From NCBI RefSeq assembly GCF_050947875.1, contig NC_134568.1, positions 196,512,353 to 196,576,352 on the forward strand: a stretch of 64,000 nucleotides of DNA. Direction: 5' to 3'. This document shows positions 9,427-20,914 of this stretch, one piece after another. The stretch is from Dermacentor variabilis (Eukaryota; Arthropoda; Arachnida; Ixodida; Ixodidae). Both the position numbers and the translations under genes were made by a program. The notes under the pieces are model-generated. The model saw only the letters and a list, made by a program, of their open reading frames with translations, made no database searches and was not told the DNA's origin. How positions within the stretch are numbered: position 1 is the first letter of the stretch; each line of letters begins with the position of its first letter.

Positions 9427-10548
9427 GGTGTTTCAGCTAACTTGAGCCAAGTACTTAAAGAACAAACACTGGGGCTACGCGTGTCGAATTGGAGCAGTAT
9501 TGTTCTGAGCCATATGGAGCACGTCATGACATCTTTTTTCAATCTGCCAAGCTGGGTAACTAACAAAGATTGGCTAATTAACTTTTTAAATAATAACTCA
9601 AGCTAAAGATCTTCAATACAGAAGTTATAACGCTTGTGCAGAGACATCGGAATATTTTACCAATGCTGAGATAACTGGCCTGTTTAATTTTTTTCCAGCC
9701 GTTCTTTAAAGTCCGTGAAACATTAAACAATGCCACGTGATTGGCGGCTAACGCGCCGTGCTTTTAGTGCCCTCAAATGTAAGTTGAACGTATTAGCAAA
9801 GGCTGCTACGCGCACAGAGATCGATTGAACAAGCTGTCTGTGATTGCGATGGATGTTAAGCGACGAAAGGGGAGTGCCGTTTTAAGAAAAAAAATTCAAT
9901 GAAAATGTGGTCACCACGTGCGAATGCAATATGGGACCGGAGGCAGCATGGATTTTATCTCTGTCCTTCATCACACTACCAGCCTCGCTCGCTCAGCGTC
10001 TCTTCATTGGTCCGAAAAGAAAAGAAAAAATGCCTGCGCTCCGTCAAATGCTGCTGCCGGTCCCATATCGCTTTCGCACGTGGCGGTCGCTTTTGCGTTG
10101 ATGTATTTTTTTCTTAAAACGACACGCCCCTTTCGTCACTGAACGTTCATCTGTTCATCTCTGTGCGCGGAGCAGCCTTTGCTAATTCGTTCAAATGACA
10201 TTTGAGGGCACTAAAAGCGCCGAACGTTAGCCGGCAATCACGTGGTATTCTTTTTTAGTTTCGCGCACTTTAAAGAAAGGCTGGAAAAAATTAAACAGGA
10301 CAGTTATCAAACATGAAATATTCCAATGTTTCTGAAAAAGCCCTAGACCGTTTATATTGAGGATTTTTCGCTAGAGTTACTATTTAAAAAGTTAATTAAG
10401 CACTCTTTGTTAATTACCCAGCTTGGCGGATTTAAAAAAAATATCATGACGTGCTCCATATGGTTCAGAACAACATTGCGCCAATTCGATGCACGTAGCG
10501 CCAATGTTTCTTTTTTTAATGCTTGGCCGAAGTTAGCAGAAACACCCA
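9427..10548. mobile_element. 1.1-kb foldback element with ~500-bp inverted arms
   Basis: The left arm (9427-9949) aligns in reverse complement with the right arm (10048-10548) over nearly its whole length, at roughly 80-85 percent identity by eye. The outer ends read GGTGTTTCAGCTAACTTGAG and GGGTGTTTCTGCTAACTTCG. The unpaired centre is about 98 bp. No gene is apparent; small frames at 9899-10142 are chance. A partial end of the same family lies at 19143-19200. Confidence 0.85.
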
Positions 10549-10596
10549 GATTTTAGCCTTACAATTTTTGTCAACTATTGTAGAAGGATGCAGCTA

Positions 10597-10650
10597 TGGC
10601 GTAGAGGAAGAGCATCCGCCGCGTGTGCAAAAGGAGGGTGGTTGAAATCC
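10597..10650 (+). promoter_or_regulatory. tRNA-like A and B boxes at the RTE 5' end
   Basis: TGGCGTAGAGG (10597-10607) resembles a pol III A box and GGTTGAAATCC (10640-10650) a B box, with tRNA-like spacing. They head the RTE 5' UTR. They may be an internal promoter or the remnant of a separate tRNA-derived SINE fused to the LINE. Confidence 0.5.
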
Positions 10651-10798
10651 CGGTGCCGCGCAATTTTCCTACGAATTAAAGAAAGAAGAAAAATCCGCGT
10701 GTTGATAAAATTGCATAAACAGGTCTGGAGTGCAGTCTGACCCCGGTGACCAGAACCGGTAACACACTCCCTCACCAGAGTAGGATTGGCCCACCCTG

Positions 10799-11701
10799 GT
10801 GCAGTACTTGGGCACAACCTCCTATATGAATACAACAATCAAACCCCGGCCCTCAGTCCCCAGCAGCTGCGAAGCACCTGACCACGGCGGCGGTCAGACC
10901 TGCGACGCAGCAGAGGGTGCTAAGAATCCCTGGCTCCGGACAGGCCGCCATTGGAATATGAATCTGGCAACGTTTAACGCTAGAACGTTATCTAGTGAGG
11001 CGAGTCTAGCAAAGCTATTGGAGGAATTAGAGGGCAGTAAATGAGATATAATAGGGCTCAGTGAAGTTAGGAGGCCAAAAGAAGCATATACAGTGCTGAA
11101 AAGCGGGCACGTCTTGTACTACCGGGGCTTAGCGGAGAGACGAGAACTAGGAATCGGATTCCTGATTAATAAGGATATAGCTGGTAACATACAGGAATTC
11201 TATATCATTAACGAGAGGGTGGCAGGTCTTGTTGTGAAACTTAAGAGGTACAAATTTAAGGTCGTACAGGTCTACGCCCCTACATCCAGTCACGATGAGC
11301 AGGAAGTGGAAAGCTTCTATGAAGACGTGGAATCGGCGATGGGTAAAGTAAAAACAAAACAGACTATAATGATGGGCGACTTCAATGCCAGGGTAGTCAA
11401 GAAGCAGGCTGGAGACGAGTCAGTGGGGGAATATGGCATAGGCTCTAGGAATAGCAGGGGAGAGTTATTAGTAGAGGTTACAGAACAGAATAATGTGCGA
11501 ATAATGAATTCCTTCTTCCGCAAGCGGGATAGCCGAAAGTGTTCGGTAAGGAGCCCGAATGGCGAGACTAGAAATGAAATAAACCTTATACTCTGCGCTA
11601 ACCCTGGCATCATACAAGATGGGAACGTGCTCGGCAAGGTGCGCTGCAGTGACCATAGGATGCTAAGAACATGCATGAATGGGCATGGGCAGGACACGTA
11701 A
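10799..11701 (+). pseudogene. RTE ORF2 endonuclease domain, one stop, C-terminus lost
   Basis: The frame encodes an APE-type endonuclease that would nick target DNA for target-primed reverse transcription. It shows NLATFNARTL (N-terminal Asn motif), then a TGA at 11042-11044 where a Trp codon would fit, then DIIGLSEVR (catalytic Glu), VVQVYAPTS, the hallmark MGDFNARV, NSFFRKRDS and finally CSDHRML, the catalytic SDH motif. It then runs into CMNGHGQDT and stops at a deletion junction. A second block in another frame (11671-11898) encodes the ORF2 C-terminus WAGHVMKREDNRWSLRV ... MGEAFALQW. Full-length RTE ORF2 is about 1000 residues, so over half is absent. Confidence 0.85.
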
Positions 11702-11945
11702 TGAAGAGGGAAGATAACCGATGGTCATTAAGAGTTACAGAATGGATTCCAAGGGAAGGGAAACGTAGCAGAGGGCGGCAGAAAGTTAGGTGGGCGGATG
11801 AGATTAAGAAGTTTGCAGGGACAACATGGCCACAATTAGTACATGACCGGGGTAGTTGGAAAAGTATGGGAGAGGCCTTTGCCCTGCAGTGGGCGTAACC
11901 CGGCTGATGATGATGAAAGCAAGACTACATGCCAATACGAATCAG

Positions 11946-13560
11946 TACCATTATAATGTTTCATCATGTTACAGTACGACGAGCAGTTAGACAACCGTAA
12001 TGGTCGCTGGTGCCAGCAACGGTACGTTTCGTTTCAAGACTGGTTCATGAAACGTAGTGTACTTATCAAAATAAGAAACGAATGCGATAATCCCAAACGA
12101 TTCCTATAATAATAATTACTTAAACAAAGATACCCGGCTGAACTGTGCCTATTTTTTGGGTGTTAACGCAATATACCCGTGCCGAACGAACATGCTCAGA
12201 ATAGTGACTGCAGTTTTGAACAATCACGTTAAGAACTGCAATTTATTTCCGCTTAGAACAGTCTGCAATGTCTTCTTTTCTCGTGCTCTGACATGAATAC
12301 GTTATTTGTCGCACTTTCAGTAGAATGCGCATGAATGGGGTGTCTTGATGAGGGTACAAGTAGTGCCACGTCCACTAAATTATTTGGATAATCTGTGCGT
12401 TATCTACAAAGAAAAGACCACCAAATGGATAATCCGGCTTTTTTTTTTTTTTTTTTGTACAGCGCATGTAGTGTACAGTCTATCGGAGACGACGGCACTA
12501 AATGCAACAGTAATGAAAACTGGAACACTTATTACGCACGACAAGGGCTTCATACCATACACGGTTGTCAAAATGCGAATCTGCGCCAGTAGCTGCCTAT
12601 ACAACTAGCTGATCAAAAGTGAATAACTGCGTGTAAACTACGTAACGCCGAAGTATCGAAAGGCGCTTGACGCTTTTCAAGTATCCCGGAAAAGCAACTC
12701 CTGCTTCGAAACTGTTCCTAAAAGAGACCCGAAAAAAAAAATCTTCCAACTATCGTCAAATGCAATGCCTTCAGTTTGAAACGTGTAAAAGTGCTTCCCC
12801 GAGCGGCTAAATTATTGTTCTCTAATTTTTTCGCCTAAGTTGCGAACATGCGAGTGACTGAGCTTATCGTAGGTTTCGTGCTCCGAAAGCTTTTCCGGTT
12901 GCATATATTTAGATTAGTTGCCAGGAGCCTTAAAAATACTGCTACTTTTACCCTACGAAAACGGCAGCGCCCGCACTGCTGATGCATGCCCCGCATACAC
13001 GGGCTTTCATCCGAGTACGCTAGCATTTCTTCAACTATACATCTCCGTTTGAAAATTCCTCACGCTAATACAATTTCAAGGTATATACGTAAAGCGCGTC
13101 ACGAGAATTTCACTACACACGCGGCGCAGCGTTCATGACGGTCCGATCGAGCGCCACGAAACGAGATCTACCCACTGGCTGCTCAACACACACAATCCGC
13201 TTAGTGGCTGCTTAGTATCAAGGTAAAACATGGTCTATGATCTTTCTTGCGCACAACTATGACGCTAAAATCAAAAAGCGTGAGCGATCGCTTTCCGTAA
13301 AATATTTTATATAGAAGAAGCGAGAACAAGAGCGCGTTTTCAAATCATGTAAAGGACAAATCGACACTATGCCCGAGTCGCCTACAGTACATGCAGCCGG
13401 TTCGCGCTAGGAAATGCGCTCGCCTAATCATGAGTTATTGACGGAGAACACCTTTGCTTAAAACTTACCGCTCAATGTAGTTCACGTGTGATGCCACGAC
13501 GACACGAATACACAGACACCAAGGCACAGGCAGACACCGCACAGCGCTGCAGCAAGCGTT
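11946..13560. other. No gene recognised
   Basis: About 1.6 kb without a supportable gene. A T-run lies at about 12439-12456. Short frames around 12345-12608 and 12835-13026 lack recognisable domains. This is among the less repetitive stretches and could hold introns or intergenic host DNA. Confidence 0.4.
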
Positions 13561-13940
13561 TACGTGACTGGCGCAGTCGTTGAGAATTCAAATTGACCCG
13601 GACAGATGGTGCCATGCCGTTGCTGCCATTGCGCATGCGCAGGCGCTCAGAGCGACGAGGGCGTGCGCGCTCCGAGAAGTCCGCGCGCCTTTCCCCTTTT
13701 TATTCTCTCTCTCTCTCTGCGTGCCATGCGCGAGAAACGGGTTGCTTTTCTTTTCCATTTTACAGATTTTTCGATGGATGAAGGAAATACATTGGCGCGC
13801 TGTATTACACACGCTGTGGGATATCGTATGGAACTGGAACGCACACTTGGATTCATGCGCTGTTTGCAAAAGCCGTTACAATGCCCATCAGGCGCTAGCG
13901 TTATCGCCAACGATGATGACTAATAAAGTGCGTTTCTAGC
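13560..13940 (+). other. CpG-rich segment with NRF1-like palindrome and several open frames
   Basis: GCGCATGCGC (13631-13640) is a perfect NRF1-type palindrome in a CpG-rich stretch. Three frames are open across it, the longest plus-strand ones being 13580-13939 and 13606-13923, and a CT microsatellite lies at about 13705-13718. No protein family is recognised. It could be a promoter or first exon; evidence is thin. Confidence 0.3.
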
Positions 13941-13944
13941 ATAT

Positions 13945-14500
13945 CTTCCAGCGTACCGCCATATGGAATACCTGCACACATGTTAGTGCAAATATTCTGT
14001 TTCGATGATAGGCCAAAGTAATCAATACATTAATGATGTGCACGCATATCCTTGGCCGCACAGGCATACCGCCTGCGAAGGACTGGGCGGGCTCAGAGGA
14101 TTTGGCACATATTTTAAGTGAATGAGAAGCTTTGAAGAGCTTATAGTGCAGGATATCAGTCAACGAAAAACCACCCAATGTTAGTGATGCCACCGAGATA
14201 TGAGGACAACGTGAAAAGTATCTGGCAATCGGACAACACACAACGCGCACGACACATGCACGACATCGGATCATTCCACACTCACAAAGTGTGCGTTATC
14301 ACCTGCAAACATTACGAGTGTCTTTGCTGTTAGCTTGGTGCCTGTTCAGAATCCGCTTGTAACTAAAGTTGGCGTTCATGACATTTGTTATCACAATTGG
14401 ATCGGCGTTTTGTTTTCTTCGTTGTACTGCCGCAAAAGTCATGCTAGGACAACTGTGAAGGCTGTCTTGGGATTGCCTAGAGCGCTTACGTAGGTCATAT
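13945..14500. other. No gene recognised
   Basis: Nothing supportable. A minus-strand frame at 13936-14274 has no recognisable domain. Confidence 0.4.
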
Positions 14501-14550
14501 CATGGGGTCAAAAAATGCGGACGTATACGCTATATGTATACTGTTGTGCC

Positions 14551-15092
14551 GGTGGTCCTTCAGAGCGGGGGATGCCACCCCAGCGACATGCATTTGTCAC
14601 ACCTCATCATTCACTTTACATGCAGCTCGCTTGTGGTGCCCGGTGGTCCTTCAGAGCGGAGGATGCCACCCCAGCGACATGCAGTTGTCACGCCTCATCA
14701 TTCACTTCAAGGCAGCTCTCTTGTGGTGCCCGCGGTGGTCCTTCAGAGCGGGGGATGCCACCCCAGCGACATGCAGTTGTCACGCCTCATCATTCACTTC
14801 AAGGCAGCTCTCTTGTGGTGCCCGCGGTGGTCCTTCAGAGCGGGGGATGCCACCCCAGCGACATGCAGTTGTCACGCCTCATCATTTACTTCAAGGCAGC
14901 TCTCTTGTGGTGCCCGCGGTGGTCCTTCAGAGCGGAGGATGCCACCCCAGCGACATGCAGTTGTCACGCCTCATCATTCACTTCAAGGCAGCTCTCTTGT
15001 GGTGCCCGCGGTGGTCCTTCAGAGCGGGGGATGCCACCCCAGCGACATGCAGTTGTCACGCCTCATCATTTACTTCAAGGCAGCTCGCTTGA
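14551..15092. repeat. 92-bp minisatellite, six units
   Basis: Units start at 14551, 14642, 14734, 14826, 14918 and 15010 with the word GGTGGTCCTTCAGAGCG. Spacing is 91 bp for the first and 92 bp for the rest. Units 2-6 differ by only a few bases (AGCGGGGG versus AGCGGAGG; TTCACTT versus TTTACTT, alternating). Because 92 is not a multiple of three, the array is stop-free in all three plus frames, giving open frames of 196, 255 and 201 codons. Probably not coding. Confidence 0.92.
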
Positions 15093-15167
15093 AGACAGCA
15101 ACGTCGTCTCTCCTGACCGTTTCAAGGCAGATCGCTTGAAGATAGCAACGTCGTCTCTCCTGACCGT
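15074..15167. repeat. 47-bp direct repeat, two units
   Basis: TTCAAGGCAGCTCGCTTGAA and the following bases (15074-15120) repeat immediately at 15121-15167 with about two differences. The first unit grows out of the last 92-bp minisatellite unit. Confidence 0.85.
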
Positions 15168-15920
15168 CACAAAGAGCCCATCAAGGCCGTTATGGTGGGC
15201 CGTTCCCTCCGCGACAAAACTCCGGTCACGGATAAAGCAATTATGGGAAACGAGCCGGCGGCTTCGTCAAATAGGATGTTGAACGTCCACGCCGGAGATC
15301 AGGTCGGTGCAAGGCTACCAGTCTTCACACCTGTCAGCCGCACAAATTGGCACGACCATGCCAGAGATGGAGTCAGTGTACGATCCCAGTTCCCCTGTTT
15401 GTGCCCAGTGATGTGCGTGTGTTTCGACAAAACTCCCATCGGAGGGAAAGAGCAACAAACCTCCGGATTGGTGGGACCTGAGGCCATCAGTCTCCTGACG
15501 TCGGATTGGGGAAGCGACTGAACAATGACGACGCAGCGCATAAAAAGCGGATCCAGACGGCTGTGAAAAAGGAGGTTGACGCTCGGAAAGAGAGGGACAC
15601 TTGGACATGCAAAGACGCTACCATAGTGTGCTCCGATAGTTGGTGCCATATTGTAAAACTCAACCATGTACTTCTTTGAGTATAATCCTTTTTTTTTTCA
15701 CCCCCTTAAACCTCGCTAGGAAGCCTTTCTCCCGGCACCTGGCACGGCACTATCCATGGAAGTTTCGTTGGCCGCACGGACCCCCGACTTCACAAAAATA
15801 CTAAAGTCTACAAATAGGCTCTAAAGCAATCTCAGCAGTATGCAACTCCAGTGGCTCATATCTAACGTAGCTCCGTAATATCTGCCGGCGTCTGCGTTCG
15901 TTACAGCGTACACGGGTTGG
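15168..15920. other. No gene recognised; low-copy or LTR-like sequence
   Basis: A plus-strand frame (15192-15521) and minus-strand frames over the same interval show no recognisable domain. A T-run at about 15689-15699 and the GC-balanced composition would fit a retroelement leader, but I see no LTR pair or primer site to prove it. Confidence 0.3.
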
Positions 15921-15923
15921 GCC

Positions 15924-15926
<3 letters not shown>

Positions 15927-15976
<50 letters not shown>
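15927..15976. repeat. (TA)n microsatellite
   Basis: About 50 bp of uninterrupted TA dinucleotide repeat. Confidence 0.98.
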
Positions 15977-15978
<2 letters not shown>

Positions 15979-16454
15979 TCTAATCTAAGTCCTTAAAATG
16001 CCGCAGAGTAATTATCGGCAATCTTTTAAAAGCAATAAATGCTGCACAGATTTAAGGCACGACACGTGTTGCGCGTGTTCTAACATGCGGCCACGCTCTC
16101 ACTGTGCTTCTAATACAATATTCTTGATACCAATTCACGCACACTAAAACCACTGATAATATATTGCCTTGCCACTTCCAAGCCACTATTTAAAAAGGCT
16201 ATAGACTTAACGTCCCACACGGTTGCCCGTGTTGAAACACGTGGCACGAAAGTACGCTCTGACTTTCGTGCAAAACTAAAGATTGCTATTTGAGCTTGTT
16301 GATTACCCATTCGAGTGCAGAAACAGACGTAACGTGTTGCAGACATCGTCAAGCTGGCACCAAGTGCATTCAGTTTCTTCGTTTTTCCTTGTGCGCAACG
16401 GGCTGAGTATTTTGCTCAAAGTGACCATTCGGCCGTTTTATAGCGTTTTTCGCG

Positions 16455-16530
16455 TTTTGCTGGACCCAATAAAAGTTTATTCACTCACTCACTCACCCAC
16501 TCTCCAACTCACTCACTCACTCACTCACTC
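16455..16530 (+). mobile_element. LINE 3' end with (CACT)n tail
   Basis: GGACCCAATAAAAGTTTATT followed by CACTCACTCACTC and interrupted CACT repeats to 16530 matches the 3' terminus of the LINE seen again at 53440-53480. Only the last tens of bases are recognisable. The upstream 15977-16454 holds no supportable gene. Confidence 0.6.
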
Positions 16531-18267
16531 GGCCTTCCTTCAGTCCATAACGGCTTCACAATATAATTGGGAAATATGCGCGGTGCAGCTTGCCTGAAAT
16601 TAAAAGAGTGTTCTGCTGTAGATTTAATTAGCGTACTCGAACAGTCTTACGCTGGTACATTGTTGTGAATTCTAAGCGCAGGCTAAGAATAAAGCGTTGT
16701 GTGCCTGCTTATATCTTAGCCGTGCCAGAAGACAAAGAATGCCGTGTACCGACGCCCCATGTGGCCGGAATGATGTGCGCCCGTTATACAGTCGAGAACG
16801 CGTTACAGAACCCAACATGAAGGGTTGCCACACACACCGCGGAGGGCTTTTAGAGTAGAGGAACGTATGTTGATTAAATTCGTGAGAAAATGTACGTAGA
16901 GTACGTGTTCTTAAAGAACTCGCGGCTGAAGCACGTGCACTGAAGCGAACCACTACCTTGTCTGTCCGAAGTAGAATGTAGTTTCACCTGTCCCACGGTA
17001 CCAAACAGCAAACTGGTTGTTAACAATGTGCACTTTGTTACAAAGGGTCACCATTATGGTTATGAGCTAGCAAGGTCACCACTGACCGCATAGAATGGTT
17101 ACGTGAGCGAGTCGGTTCTACCGCCAAAAGCAGAATTAACCCCACGTAAAGAGCCAAAGAATGGGTGCGTTCCGTTTATTGAAAATTTTAATGGACGTTC
17201 CCTAAACGCACCTTCAGTATCATGGACGGCGAAGGCAAGCACAGGCGCACCTACAGTCCTTTCTGAGCAATGCAGTCGTACCCGGCGCGGTGGCACAGTG
17301 GCAATGGCGCTTTGCCGGAGAGTTCGCATTAGCGGCTTCAGTCGTCTTCAACTTTGGCTAAACGACGTGCAGCACGGCGGACACCAGCCTGACCAAATAG
17401 TTGACCACAGAGTTAGCCACGTATAGTCAGCGCTCATGACCGGTGTCCTTATGTCGAATCATACTAACTCGGAATCACTGCGAAAAATTCGGCGTCAAAG
17501 TGTCATTAAGTTTACCAAGTTCTCAAAAGCGGAAAACAAAGCATAAAGACACTCGTGCGTGGATGAACCTGAGTTTCTTTCTGCCCTGCCTGCTGTCTAA
17601 GCCACTTTCGTATTGTGGTAACCACGAGGAGCTTATTTCCAACATACTTTCGGAAATTTGTTCGCTTAGCGTCAGCGCGTTATTACTGTTACTGTTATTA
17701 TTTCCTCACCTCCGCTCCAGCTGAAATTCGTTTCCTGTGGCTACCGGTTAAATTATATATACGGTGTTGTGCGCTGTCATTACAGTCTGGATGTCGTGCC
17801 ATGCCGTAAATAAACCGGAAATGTGTTCTGCGCAAGTGATCATCGCTTTGCGAGACGGTGCTGCCCGCAGGCCCGGTCATACGTGCTGATTCAGTCTGTT
17901 GCAAGTGCCTGATATTTCCAAGTTCCACTTCTGTCAAATTATTTACGTAATTTTTTTATTTATGTACTGTGACATTTATACCTGAAAGTTGTCCCCGGAT
18001 CAGTTCGCTTCAATCCCACTGTAACCTACTTACAACACCTATATTTTGAATATCTTGAGGCTCGAATTTAAAGAAGATAATGTATCTGAGCACGATGGGA
18101 TTCTGGCGATAGATTAGGATGCAACGAATTGTTAATCTCGCAGAGTGATCTAAAGTGTGAGCCGATAATGCTCGACGCCGATTAAAAGACTACATAAGCA
18201 TATCTGGAAAATTTCTGCCTGTACGTAGTGACTGCATACCTATACAAATCGACGTTTTCCGTGTTCC
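16531..18267. other. No gene recognised
   Basis: Overlapping frames on both strands at 17099-17426 are open for 76-107 codons but match nothing I recognise. A CGGCGCGGTGGCACAGTGGC at 17282 faintly resembles a SINE tRNA head. The rest is unassigned. Confidence 0.35.
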
Positions 18268-18822
18268 ATGTGTGCGTTCTTGCAAAATAATATACACCGT
18301 CTTATGACGAAAATCAAGCCATGTTCCGGCTTTCTCAATGCCTCCTCCGTCTGCTTTGCTATTCTCTCAGACTCAAATTCCTCACCAAGTAGCATGGCTC
18401 ATGTCGTATGCTTGCTTGTCCCTTCCCCCGGGAATTATCTTGTCGATCATTCCGTATTACGACAGTGGTTGTCGGGGTCACTAGAGCCTCCATGTAAATC
18501 GGATGAAAACAAGCAGTGATCTTCTCGTCGTCTCATCAACCGGAGTCCCCTGGAGTTTTCTCTTTTTCCGAATGGACCACATGGAAATGACTTTGCAAAC
18601 GGAGATGCGAGAAACGCCTTAAATGGTGGCACTTCTGCTTCTTACCATTCGCCAGATCTGAAGCCACCACTTTCATCAGGGCGACTATGCGAAATGCGAC
18701 AAATTACAGGTCAAAACTGTGCAATTGCCATAGCCGCCATTGTAGGCTTCACAGTGCTACGTCGTTTCAACTGCCACCTGGAGAGCGTGCATCCAGCACG
18801 GTCATGCACACCTTGCTCATAA
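18268..18822 (+). other. Unrecognised frame of 184 codons with one TGA
   Basis: A plus-strand frame runs from an ATG at 18268 to a TGA at 18517-18519, then stays open for a further 100 codons to TAA at 18820-18822. The second part includes a hydrophobic run NCAIAIAAIVGFTVL that could span a membrane. No family is recognised and no promoter or splice site stands out. It may be a decayed gene or chance. Confidence 0.2.
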
Positions 18823-19142
18823 ACTAGGATTAAGCTTCACTTTGAAAAAAACAACGGACACATTTTCTTCATCGTGCCCGTTCTCCCAACTAAGACAGTT
18901 GTGATATAACCGAAACAGTGCACCGCGTTCTTTGTGCTTGCCTCTAATACGCGCGCTAGCGACACGCGCTGCTTGCTGCTTTGTTAAAACTTGATTTGGC
19001 ATCCTGTGACGGTGGATAAGGGGACACCACATACCTGCCACAAGTTTCTTGCCTTATCTGTGGATCGCGATCTGTCCTGTACCAAGCACAAGACAGTACT
19101 CAATGAAAAAATTTATAGCTTTTACCCATATCCTGCTATATA
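18823..19142. other. No gene recognised
   Basis: Nothing supportable. Confidence 0.4.
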
Positions 19143-19200
19143 CAGGCTGTTCCAGCTAGCTTGTGCCAAGTCTAAAAAATCCACCTGTGGGCTACGATAA
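19143..19200 (+). mobile_element. Fragment of the foldback element end
   Basis: AGGCTGTTCCAGCTAGCTTG followed by TGCCAAGT and a GGGCTACG word matches the outer end of the foldback element at 9427, with substitutions. The fragment stops at the tail of the neighbouring LINE. Confidence 0.6.
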
Positions 19201-19209
19201 TGCAAACAT

Positions 19210-19252
<43 letters not shown>

Positions 19253-20914
19253 TTCACGTTACCCCTAAACGCCCTCCAGGAGAGGGTATTACATAGGGGG
19301 GTGTGGGGGTGATACAGCTTTTAATAAACGCGATACATTTCAGTAATAAATGTAATAAAACATAAGGCATAACACAAAAAGAAAAAATGAACACAAACAA
19401 AAACAGCAAATTTTACACATTTCCGATACAGCGAAGAAACTCTTGGAATTTTATGATGTCAGTTTCTGTGGCGATGGCTGATGGTAAATTATTCCATTCG
19501 ATGATAGTACGGGGAATGAATGAATTGGCGTAAGACAAGGAATGACACTTCACACGTTCAATTTTGAAAGAATGATCACGGCGTGGAAAGATGGCATGAG
19601 GTGACTGAAACAAATCACTTCGAAGGGAGAGGCAGTGATAAAGTTTATGGAAAAGTGTTAAACGAGCAAGTTTGCGGCGATATGACAAATCTTCCAGTTC
19701 GGCACTTTTTTTTAATGCTGTAACATTTGTGAAGGGTGAGTAGTCTGAAAATATGAAGCGAACAGTACGGTACTGCAAAAATTCGATGTTATTGATAACG
19801 TAGGCTTGCTCAGGGTCCCAGATGGCCGCAGCATATTCGATTTTAGGGCGTATTAGAGTTATATAAGCCAGTTTTTTAACGTGCATAGGGGCGTCTGAGG
19901 TTACGTTTGAGAAGACCAAGTGAGCGCTTAGCAGATGCTAGGGTGAGGTCGATATGGTGATGCCATGATAGATCAAAATGAAGGTGCACACCAAGGTACT
20001 TGTATGTTGTTGTTAGTTCTACAGTATTGTCGTTAAGAATATAAGTGGTTGGAATGCGATCTGTGCTACGAGTGAAAGATATCTGTTTTGTTTTGGAAAC
20101 GTTTAGTGACATTAACCAGGATGAGCACCATAAGCTTACTGCGTTGAGATCAGATTGTAGGGATTGGCGGTCACTGTCACTAGTAATGTTACGGTAAATT
20201 ACGCAGTCATCAGCGAAAAGTCGAATTCTAGATGTTACACAGGCAGGTAAGTCATTAATATAGATTAAAAAGAGCAAAGGTCCGAGCACACTTCCTTGTG
20301 GTACACCAAGTGTCGCATAAGCAGAGGAGGAGTTAGAATTATTAACCGAGGTGAACTGTGTTCTAGATGACAGAAAGTCCTTAATCCAAGCGAGCACGAT
20401 AGGGTGGATGTTAAGCTGTGCTAGTTTCAGTAGAAGTCTGTGATGAGGAACCGATCAAAAGCCTTTGAAAAATCAAGAAACACTGCGTCGACCTGAACGC
20501 CTCCGTCAAGTGATAATTGCAAGTCGTTATCGAAGCCAGCAAGTTGAGTGTCACATGAAAATCCCTTGCGGAAACTGTGCTGATAATTGAAAATAATGTT
20601 ATGATCTTCGAGGTAGTTAATGACTTGGCTGTGAATGATATGCTCAAGAAGTTTGCAAATGGTGCTGGTTAGCGAAATGGGTCGATAGTTCAATGGAGAG
20701 GAACGCTCACCTGATTTAAATATAGGTATTACTTTGGCTATCCGCCAGTCATTAGGAATTAGTCTTTGTGATAATGATTGCGAGAACAAACAGGACAGCA
20801 CAGCGCAAATGCTTTGAGATGTACTCTTAAGTATCTTATTGTTAAAGCCGAGGTGATCCAAACTACTAGTAATTTTAAGATTGTTTAATAAAGCTAAGAT
20901 ACCTGTTTCATTAA
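19201..20914 (-). mobile_element. Old CR1/L2-like LINE, 3' part (RT and C-terminus)
   Basis: Read on the minus strand this is the reverse transcriptase half of a LINE whose 5' part lies at 21996-22976 and 25316-25440. Recognisable RT motifs are YRPISLTS, FRKGFSCDTQ, AVFLDFSKAFD, GVPQGSVLGPLLFLIYINDL and FADDCVIY, followed by the C-terminal SYKYLG-type and RPKIEYAAAIWDP regions and a WNNLP motif near the end. Frameshifts split it into frames 20861-20427, 20397-19876 and 19919-19413. The 3' UTR word TGTAATACCC and an (AATA)n tail (the plus-strand ATTT repeat 19203-19254) mark the 3' end. Kolobok-like copy B interrupts it at 20915. Confidence 0.85.

Larger units (their letters stand above)
10585..11920 (+). 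mobile_element. RTE-type LINE, internally deleted
   Basis: A 5' UTR with a tRNA-like head (see separate entry) is followed by an APE endonuclease frame (10799-11701 with one TGA), then directly by the extreme C-terminal part of ORF2 (11683-11898). The tail is a short TGATGATGATGA microsatellite (11907-11920), typical of RTE elements. All of the reverse transcriptase is missing. I recognise the sequence as an abundant tick RTE. Such an element could move only with enzymes from another copy. Confidence 0.85.

Noticed and set aside
10597..10670. A real tRNA gene at the RTE head
   Set aside because: Only A- and B-box-like words match; I could not build acceptor and anticodon stems, and a LINE follows directly.
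14515..15282. 255-codon frame over the 92-bp minisatellite taken as a repeat protein
   Set aside because: All three frames are equally open, so openness follows from the repeat sequence and is not evidence of coding.
17099..17426. Overlapping plus and minus frames as a conserved gene
   Set aside because: No domain is recognised and neither strand has supporting signals.
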